From assembly GCA_001915925.1 (NCBI GenBank), contig MNRL01000007.1:1-5307 (forward strand): a stretch of DNA of 5,307 bases, read 5' to 3'. This document shows positions 1-5,307 of this stretch, in pieces. Every line of letters begins with the position of its first letter. The first letter of the stretch is position 1. This DNA comes from Clostridium sp. CAG:354_28_25. Lineage in GTDB: Bacteria > Bacillota > Clostridia > TANB77 > CAG-508. The translations under genes were made by a program, and so were the position numbers. The notes beneath the pieces were generated by a model. That model did not search any database and was not told the origin of the DNA. It saw nothing but the letters and a program-made list of their open reading frames with translations.

Positions 1-3000
1 TTTCCCTCACTTGTTTGTATTATTGAATATGTACTATATGTTTCTATCTCTTTATCTGCATATTCAAATGTATTTTCTATTGTTTCTGTTTGTTCTTCTA
101 CTATATTATCATTATTTTCAGTAGACTCATAATCAATTATGTGTTCCTCATCTTTTGGTATATCTATTCCTTCTTGGTTTGGTAATATTTCATTATTATA
201 TTTTAGGATTGGATATTTATTTTCTGTTAAAATATTGTAGTCAAAGTTTGCTGTTCCCCATTTAAGGTTATTTGTATATGTTGTTTGTTGTTTTAACTGC
301 TCTTCTTCTAAATATTGTTCTTCTTTTATATATGGTTCATTTTCTTTACTTGGATTTTTTCCATTTACATTGGAATATTTATAAAAATAGGTATCTTTTA
401 CTTTACTTATTTCTTCTGGCATATTTCCTATTCCTAAGGATGTTGTTAAATTATCTTCACTTATTAATGTTGCCTCTATATAGTTTTGTTTATAATAGTC
501 TGTTGTTGTTTTATCATATAACTCTGTCGCTATTTCTCCTATTATTCCTCCTACGTTAGTTTTTGATTGAATTGTTCCTCCTGCATAATAATTATTATAT
601 ATGTAGCTTATGTTACTTATATTATTCATTTCTACATTATCTAAATAACCTAACAATCCTCCTGCTGAATGTGCTGTTGCTGTAACTTGTGAATTAGAAT
701 ACGACTCCTCCATAGTTCCATTTTTTAAAATTCCAACTATCCCGCCAATATTTGAATATCCTTCTAATATACTATCTAATGCATAACATTTTATTATTTG
801 TCCATTTCCTGTTCCTGAAATTGCACCAACACCTGTTCCTGCAGAAGTTATTGTACTATCTATAATTTCAGTTCTTTGTATTCCCCAACTTAATGTACCA
901 CTAATTCCTCCTATATTTTGACTAGTTGTCTTTGGTCCACTAATTGTTGAACTTTTAACTATAGAATCAAGTAAACTTCCTCCACTACCAAATATTCCAC
1001 CTATATTTTTTTCTCCAATTACGTTTGTTTCTTTAACTTCTACATATTGTATACCTGAAGAATAATATCCTGAGCTTCCCATTACTCCTCCTACAGATGA
1101 ATTCCCTGTTATATTACTATTAGCTACACTAACATTTTTGGTAACATGTCCATTTCCTACCACTCCTCCTACATTATTGCGACCTTCAATTTCAGAATTA
1201 GTAATTTGAATATTTTCAAATATATCTATATTGTTTACTGATATAACTCCAATCACTCCTCCTATAGCATCTCCAATTGCTTTTATATGTATATTATCTG
1301 CTGATATATTTTCTATTTCTCCAGATTCAGCTTGTCCAATAAAACCTCCTACATTACCACTTCCTTCTTGAATATATATTTCGTTTAAACTAACATTCTC
1401 TATTTTTTCTCCTCTTGACAATGCTATACATCCAACACTTGATATTCTGGTTGTTTTATTGATTGATATATTTTTAAAGTCTACATTTATAATATTTCCA
1501 TCACTTTTTGCAATAACGCCCATATATGATCCTTGCAAACTTTCGTTATAATCGATATTTATATTTTCAAAGCTTATATTTTCTATTCCATTTTTACAAT
1601 TTTTTATCAATCCAAAATTAGGTTCTGTCGCATACAAATTGATATTTTTTATTATATGTTTATTTCCTTCTGTTATTAATTTTCCGATTTTAAAATTATG
1701 ATTTACATTTTGTTTTCCAGAAAAATCTAAATCTGTTAATAACCTATAATTTTCATAACTATTTGAATTAATATTTTGCCAATCTTCATATTTTGTTATT
1801 TCTTTATAAAATGCTTCTTTTATTAAATAATATTGTGGTTCATTTTTCTCTTCATCATTTTCATTATATTCTATATTTTTTATATGATATGAATCATAAT
1901 ATTTTATTGGAGTTGCTGTTGCTGTTATATATGTTTTTCCATTTTGATTTCTATTTTCATTTATTACTGAATTCATAAACTCTATATCTACTTTTGTTAT
2001 ATCTAAATTTTTAGGATTATTTATTTCTAACATAATATTTAAAGTATTACTATCTGTTCTTAAAGTATTTACTTTTTCTATTTGTATCTCTGTTCTTTTT
2101 AGATAAATATCTTCTTGATTTGGTAATAATTCTGTCTTATCACTTTTTTTTATTTTTGGTAGTTTATTTTTTAAATCTTCATATAGATAATTATCGTCAC
2201 ATTTTAATATATTTTCATAGGTACTTTTCTTTTCTAAATCGCTAACTCCTAATTTATCTTTTGAATCAAGAATTTTTAATCCATTTATTGTATTGTCTTC
2301 ATATATATAATTGTTTGTTACAGAATTATTACGTAAGTTACCGTTTATTTCTCCTACATAAGTTGTATTTTTTTTATTTACTATATTACCAATATATAAA
2401 TTATTTTTGCATGTTCCTCCACTAAGCGATCCTACTATTCCACCTACATATTCCCCGTCCGCAACTATATTTACATTAATTAAACTATTCTCTAAAGTAA
2501 TACTACCTGCTCCTATAGCTCCACCAACTTTTCCAAAACTAGTATTAATATTTCCATTTACTATTACATTTTTCACCTTAGAATTAGCACTATAAGGATT
2601 TCCTAAAATTCCTCCTATTTGAAACTCTGAATCAATGGCTTTTATATTCAAATTATTAATATAGCAATTATTTATATTTCCTTGGCCATATCCTATTACC
2701 CCTCCTATACATCCGCTTTCACCATTCTGTGCATATATTTCCACATCATTTATTGTTATATCTTTAAAATTAGCATTATTACCTGTACCTTGCAATATTC
2801 CTATTTTCGCAGAGCTGATAATATACATTTTAACTGTATCTATATTTATATTATTCATTTCAAAATAAGTTCCACTAGTACATAAACCTACATTTCCTGA
2901 AGCTGATGTAAAATTTAAATTTTTTATATTTAAATTTTTTATTTTAGAACTTTTATCAAGTGTACCAAATAAACATCTAGCAACAAAAACATTTTCTATT

Positions 3001-5307
3001 TTATATCCTTGTCCATCTAAAACTCCTCTCAAATTTATATTTCCATATAAACTTTCAGCTGAATTTTTAAAATCCAAATCATTCATTAGTTTATAATTTT
3101 GATTAGGTGTTTTTTTCATTTGATACCAATCATCTATTGTATATATTTCATTGTACAATTCTAAAATTATATTTCTTTCTCCTTCTTCATATTCCCTCGT
3201 ATATTCTATATTATATGCTCCTTTGGTTGTTAAACTTAGTATTGGATATTCTGAGACACATTGAATTGGATTTGTTAATTCTAATATCACTTCACTTTTT
3301 CCCGATGAATAATTTTGTGATATTATCTGACTTGTTAAATTTTTTATTATTATTTTTTGTATTGTTTCCCCTGCTGGGTTATATATATTTACTTTTACTT
3401 TTGCTTTCTTATTTTCTTGTTCTATTATTTCTGTACTTAATACATCTGGTAAATCTACATCTGTTATCTCTGGTAATTCTATATAATCCTGTCTTGGCAT
3501 ACATTCATTTAATTTTAATTGTGGATAATATCCAGAAGTAATCAAACTATCTACTTCGAATTGATTATCACTATTTAATACATTATTTTGAAAATCACTA
3601 TCATATAGCAATTTTTCTGTAATTTTTTTATCTGCTGTTCCTTTAAACTCTTTGTTGTTTACATAAAAGCTGTTACTTATTCTTCCAACACCATTATTTG
3701 TATTAGGGTTCTTTTCTATATTATATGCATTTCCTAAACCAACTGTATACACATTATTTAGCTCTCCACCATCATTATTTGTAACAATTAATGCTGTTGT
3801 ATCTTGTGTTGGTTGCAATTCTTCTGCATCTATTCCCACTAATGAATAAATATTATTTATACTTCCAGTATTATTACATATTAATGTACTTTCAATTGTA
3901 TTAACAGACTGTTTATAAATTTGAATATTTTCACCATATAAATATCCATTTTTGACAATTCCAGTATTAGAATTAATTGCTCGTATATTTATTCCATATA
4001 GTTTTTCTTTATAATTTACTATAAAGCTATTTATTATTCCATAATTATTTGTTCCAATCAAACTTAAATTTTGATTTTCATTTTTAATACTTTCTTCTAT
4101 ACTAATATAGATATTATTTATATTTCCATAATTAGATTCAAACAATCCTGAACCATTACATGGTAACTCATTTAAAAAATATTCTTTGAGAACTAGGTTC
4201 TCTATTTTTCCTTTTTCTCCTATTTTATAGAATAACTGAGTATTTTTACCATTAAAGAACTTTTTATACACAGTATGACCATTAAAATTAATATGACCTT
4301 GAAAAGACATATTAGCCCCTCCAAACTTAATATTATTCTCATTTCTAAAGTCTAAATCTTTTATTATTATATAGTTTCCCTCAGGTTGAATATCTTTATA
4401 TTCTTCTACACTTGTTATTCCTAATATCTCTCCTTCTTTTGTATTAAACTCAAAGTTAGATAACACATATTCCCTATCTCTTATTTTTACTATTAGTTCT
4501 AACCTATAATCTTTATTTTCTTGTATATCTATATCTTTAAGTCCATCTATAATAACATTATCTTTTGGTATATCTTCATATCTTGTATAACTTATTTCTT
4601 TTCCATTTTCATATACTTTTATATAATAATCATTTGTAGCTATTTCATCTCTCCTATCCTCAATACTAAAGATAGCTTCTCCTTGCATTTCATATTTATA
4701 TGTTTCATATGCTGTTTTTTTATTTCCAAGTTCTATTTGTAAATCTTTTACATATATATGTGGATCTTCTTCTGTTGTAACTCCATTTAATATACGTAAT
4801 CCTACATATCCTGTATCATTTACAACCAATGTTTGTTCATAGTTTGTATATTCCTCGCTATTCCAATTCTTTATCTCTGTAAGGTTCGCTCCACTATTTT
4901 TACTGTTATTTATTGATATATTTTTTATTTCTTTATCTGCTTTTAATTTAAATGATATTGTTACTTCTTGACCTATGTATTTTTTTAAATCATATACACA
5001 TATTTGTGAATAATTTACACCTTTATATACTGATAATTTTAAAGTTCTTGTTTCTTTATCATATTCTTTACCATATGAATATGCAGTATTCATTGTAGGT
5101 GAATACCACTTTATTTTTGATTCTACATCTACTAAGTTCTTCCCTGTTGTCATTCTTAGCATACTTTTTAACCCAATATTTCCACTTATTCCTGGCTCTG
5201 TTATTATCTCTATTTCTTTTATTAAGTAATTTACTTTATAGGTTGCATCTGTCTCTCCTTCGTTATATTCATCTGCATAAAAACTTAATTTATATTTTTT
5301 TTCTTCT
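1..5307 (-). CDS. Internal part of a giant GLUG-repeat, multi-module surface protein (both ends outside the window)
   Basis: One minus-strand frame is open for 1768 codons (5306 to 3), with no start region and no stop, so the gene is larger than the window. The translation is rich in Asn, Ile, Glu, Lys, Gly and Tyr. It shows a jelly-roll-like domain, then three beta-solenoid modules separated by beta-sandwich-like linkers, then an acidic tail. GLUG-type repeats (x-V/I-G-G-h-h-G every 27-31 residues) are clear in the last two modules. Such repeats are known from bacterial exported proteins, including non-catalytic parts of ZmpA/ZmpB/IgA1-protease-like proteins. No HExxH zinc site, transmembrane segment, signal peptide or LPXTG motif is visible; these could lie outside. 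Codon use is uniform throughout, with A/T-ending codons and AGA arginine, so I see no sign of a recent chimera. Adhesion at the cell surface is inferred from the architecture; the ligand is unknown. Confidence 0.97.
3..158 (-). other. Acidic tail after solenoid 3, running out of the window (residues 1717-1768)
   Basis: Here the pattern of 'exit motif, then Ig-like linker' breaks. The exit motif is followed by an acidic, low-hydrophobicity stretch (KDEEHIIDYESTENNDN and EEQTETIEN, residues 1718-1744), in which about a third of residues are Asp or Glu. It then returns to ordered-looking sequence (FEYADKEIETYSTYS, 1747-1761). This looks like a flexible hinge between the solenoid part and a further C-terminal domain that is not in the window. 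No sortase motif, SLH domain or membrane anchor is visible before the window ends. Confidence 0.5.
159..524 (-). other. Exit domain of solenoid 3 (residues 1595-1716)
   Basis: After the last rung comes YYKQNYIEATLISEDN (1604-1619), then SLGIGNMPEEISKVKDTYFY (1623-1642), a short Glu/Gln-rich helix-like stretch (KEEQYLEEEQLKQQ, 1661-1674), then TYTNNLKWGTANFDY (1676-1690), KYPILKYN (1697-1704) and the exit motif P-N-Q-E-G-I (1709-1714). The 'LKW...FDY..L....KYPIL' sequence is the usual way a GLUG-type array closes: a Trp and aromatic cap, then a Y-P-h-L strand. This exit is much longer than that of modules 1 and 2, so it may be a small capping domain in its own right. Confidence 0.6.
525..1802 (-). 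repeat. Solenoid module 3: long GLUG beta-solenoid with about thirteen rungs (residues 1169-1594)
   Basis: The entry again shows D-W (1175-1176), N-Y-x4-D-L-D-F (1186-1195) and a cap strand ending HIIKNINLY (1217-1225). Rungs begin at residues 1230, 1261, 1290, 1318, 1347, 1378, 1404, 1434, 1464, 1492, 1519, 1547 and 1584. Most steps are 26-31 residues; only the last is longer (37). The first three lack the double Gly; the others match x-V/I/A-G-G-h-h-G almost throughout (NVGGFIG, NVGGVVG, SVGGVMG, NIGGIFG, NIGGIVG, NVGGIIG), with G-A at 1494-1495. Many rungs continue into N-x-S/T-h-x-G strands, giving Asn and Ser/Thr ladders. This is the clearest GLUG array in the window and would form a solenoid roughly twice the length of module 2. 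It probably acts as a stalk or as an extended binding face. Confidence 0.92.
1803..2102 (-). other. Beta-sandwich-like linker between solenoids 2 and 3 (residues 1069-1168)
   Basis: This stretch starts right after the module 2 exit motif and begins with R-T-E-I, matching S-T-E-I of the previous linker. Strands: TEIQIEKVNTL (1072-1082), NTLNIMLEINNPKN (1087-1100), ITKVDIEFMNS (1103-1113), KTYITATATP (1124-1133), YHIKNIEYNE (1140-1149) and QYYLIKEAFY (1158-1167). The order, the NP turn and the spacing agree with the linker at 3470-3147, although identity is low. A charged loop (NENDEEKNEP, 1148-1157) sits before the last strand. It is probably an Ig-like spacer that holds the two solenoids apart. 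Confidence 0.5.
2103..3146 (-). repeat. Solenoid module 2: seven GLUG-type rungs (residues 721-1068)
   Basis: The entry has D-W at 726-727, N-Y-x4-D-L-D-F at 737-746, the cap GVLDGQGYKIENV (761-773) and LFGTLDKSSKIKNLNIK (779-795). Rungs start at residues 805, 834, 866, 896, 926, 953 and 983, spaced 27-32. Those at 866, 896, 926 and 953 carry the full h-G-G-h-h-G motif (for example CIGGVIGYGQGNINNCYI); the first two and the last have lost the second Gly. Each rung ends in an Asn-rich turn and an N-h-x-h strand, the pattern of an Asn-laddered beta-helix. The exit ends in LPKIKKSDKTE (1049-1059) and P-N-Q-E-D-I (1062-1067). The exit lacks the Y-P seen in modules 1 and 3 and has a lysine cluster instead. 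Confidence 0.87.
3147..3470 (-). other. Beta-sandwich-like linker between solenoids 1 and 2 (residues 613-720)
   Basis: After the exit motif of module 1 comes a Pro-rich joint (LPEITDVDLPD), then strands AKVKVNIYNPAGE (635-647), IQKIIIKNLTSQIISQ (649-664), KSEVILELTNP (670-680), YPILSLTTKG (687-696) and NIILELYNEI (712-721). The NP turn, the 'EVILEL-NP' strand and the 'Y-x-I' strand can be matched one by one to the linker at 2102-1803, so the two are probably homologous Ig-like domains. They are best explained as rigid spacers; no catalytic residues are apparent. Confidence 0.5.
3471..4418 (-). repeat. Solenoid module 1: diverged GLUG-like repeats with N-x-G turns (residues 297-612)
   Basis: The entry has N-Y-x4-D-L-D-F at 311-320 (DNA 4347-4376), a cap strand FQGHINFNGHTVYK (335-348) and LFYKIGEKGKIENL (358-371). 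About six rungs follow, each with an N/D-x-G turn and then I-x-N-h-Y: residues 392, 421, 447, 479 and 511, and a last one with its turn near 539-541. Spacing is 26-32 residues. The canonical GG of the GLUG motif is missing, so a profile search may score this module weakly. The exit contains KKITEKLLYDSDFQNN (560-575), then YYPQLKLN (593-600) and the exit motif P-R-Q-D-Y-I (604-609). The fold is inferred to be a short right-handed beta-helix by analogy with modules 2 and 3. Confidence 0.65.
4419..4691 (-). other. Fibronectin-III-like/Ig-like beta domain before solenoid 1 (residues 206-296)
   Basis: Seven or so short beta strands can be traced: GEAIFSIEDRR (209-219), NDYYIKVYENGKEI (225-238), a loop ending in NVIIDGL (250-256), NKDYRLELIVKIRDREYVL (264-282) and SNFEFNTKEGEILG (283-296). 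The 'L-x(n)-Y-x-L-x-h-x-h' strand followed by 'F-x-F-x-T-x-x-G' is the usual closing pattern of FN3-like domains in bacterial surface proteins. The domain joins the jelly-roll to the entry of solenoid 1 without a flexible linker. It does not obviously align with the linkers before solenoids 2 and 3. Confidence 0.45.
4692..5144 (-). other. Galactose-binding/CBM4_9-like jelly-roll domain (about residues 55-205)
   Basis: Three landmarks typical of this beta-sandwich class occur in order. The opening is G-K-N-L-V near residues 55-59 followed by a strand YDKETRTLKLSVYKG (82-96). The core strand is YIGQEVTISFKLKADKE (110-126), which resembles the 'GktYTlSFyakad' strand. After W148 and the strand 151-162 comes the closing strand IYVKDLQIELGNKKTAYETY (184-203), which resembles the common 'vQLElG..aTpYepY' ending. 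Domains of this class often bind carbohydrate, but some are purely structural, and no specific ligand-contact set can be identified here. It lies just before the FN3-like domain and solenoid 1, where a binding domain at the outer part of a surface protein would be plausible. Confidence 0.6.
5145..5306 (-). other. C-terminal strands of a truncated beta domain (residues 1-54)
   Basis: The first residues in the window begin with alternating strands (KYKLSFYADEY, then YKVNYLIKEIEIITEPGISG). Their layout resembles the end of the fibronectin-III-like domain at 4691-4419: a Y-K/R-L strand, a second Y-x-h strand, then I-x-T-x-x-G. It is probably the last third of another such domain, cut by the window edge. 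The assignment rests on a short visual match only. Confidence 0.35.

Noticed and set aside
272..559. Plus-strand open frame of 95 codons, rich in Leu, Phe and Tyr
   Set aside because: It is antisense to the end of module 3. Its composition (runs of Leu/Phe/Tyr) is what reverse-complemented AT-rich Asn/Glu/Lys/Ile codons give, and it has no plausible ribosome binding site.
540..1350. Regularly spaced CCTCCTA-type sequences on the plus strand, suggestive of a CRISPR or DNA repeat array
   Set aside because: They are the complement of Gly-Gly codons (GGA-GGA) in the GLUG motif. The spacing is about 87 bases (29 codons), the sequence between them is coding and diverged, and there are no conserved DNA repeats of CRISPR length.
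2141..2157. T-rich run on the plus strand as a possible terminator
   Set aside because: No GC-rich hairpin precedes it, and it lies within the open frame, where it encodes the lysine cluster near residues 1051-1057.
1793..2885. Three shorter plus-strand frames at 1793-1978, 2407-2595 and 2682-2885
   Set aside because: All are antisense to the solenoid 2/linker 3 coding sequence. The Pro-rich one at 2407 simply reflects complemented GGA codons of the GLUG motif.
3107..3541. Plus-strand open frame of 144 codons that looks like a hydrophobic membrane protein
   Set aside because: It is the longest antisense frame, but it runs opposite the well-supported linker and module junction. Its Leu-rich content is a by-product of complementing A-rich codons; no family resemblance and no ribosome binding site.
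4521..4742. Plus-strand open frame of 73 codons rich in Ile, Phe and Tyr
   Set aside because: Antisense to the FN3-like domain; low complexity, no recognisable domain and no start signal.
1..5307. A recoded genetic code (TGA as Trp, as in mycoplasmas)
   Set aside because: All six tryptophans in the frame are TGG and no in-frame TGA was found, so the sequence gives no support for recoding.
1..5307. Pseudogene or frameshift within the giant frame
   Set aside because: The frame is intact end to end and the repeat register and domain order remain consistent on both sides of every junction.

Overview
The window lies entirely inside one very large protein-coding gene on the minus strand. One minus-strand frame (codons from 5306 down to 3) stays open for all 1768 codons. 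It has no stop, no frameshift and neither end of the gene. There is no intergenic DNA, RNA gene, promoter, terminator or mobile element. Residue numbers in this annotation count from the first complete codon in the window (5304-5306 = residue 1), not from the true N-terminus.

The DNA is very AT-rich. Third codon positions are mostly A or T, arginine is written almost entirely as AGA/AGG (I count four CGN codons), and all six tryptophans are TGG with no in-frame TGA. This fits a low-GC Firmicute such as an AT-rich gut Clostridia or Bacilli lineage and the standard bacterial code. Fusobacteria and other AT-rich bacteria cannot be excluded from this sequence alone.

From N- to C-terminus (high to low coordinates) the protein shows: the end of a beta domain (5306-5145); a galactose-binding/CBM4_9-like jelly-roll candidate (5144-4692); a fibronectin-III-like beta domain (4691-4419); solenoid module 1 (4418-3471); a beta-sandwich-like linker (3470-3147); solenoid module 2 (3146-2103); a second related linker (2102-1803); solenoid module 3, the longest (1802-525), with its exit domain (524-159); and an acidic tail that runs out of the window (158-3). 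Modules 2 and 3 carry clear GLUG-type repeats (x-V/I-G-G-h-h-G about every 29 residues), expected to form right-handed beta-solenoids. Module 1 is a diverged relative whose rungs carry N-x-G turns instead of the GG motif.

All three modules share the same entry signature (N-Y-x4-D-L-D-F) and the same exit signature (P-x-Q-x-x-I). The gene therefore seems to have grown by duplication of a whole 'linker + entry + solenoid + exit' unit, followed by strong divergence and change of solenoid length. GLUG repeats are known from bacterial surface proteins, including the non-catalytic regions of streptococcal IgA1/ZmpA-ZmpB-type proteases. No HExxH metalloprotease site is present here. The best-supported reading is a giant secreted or cell-surface adhesin-like protein whose ligand, any enzymatic activity and anchoring signal lie outside the window or are unknown.
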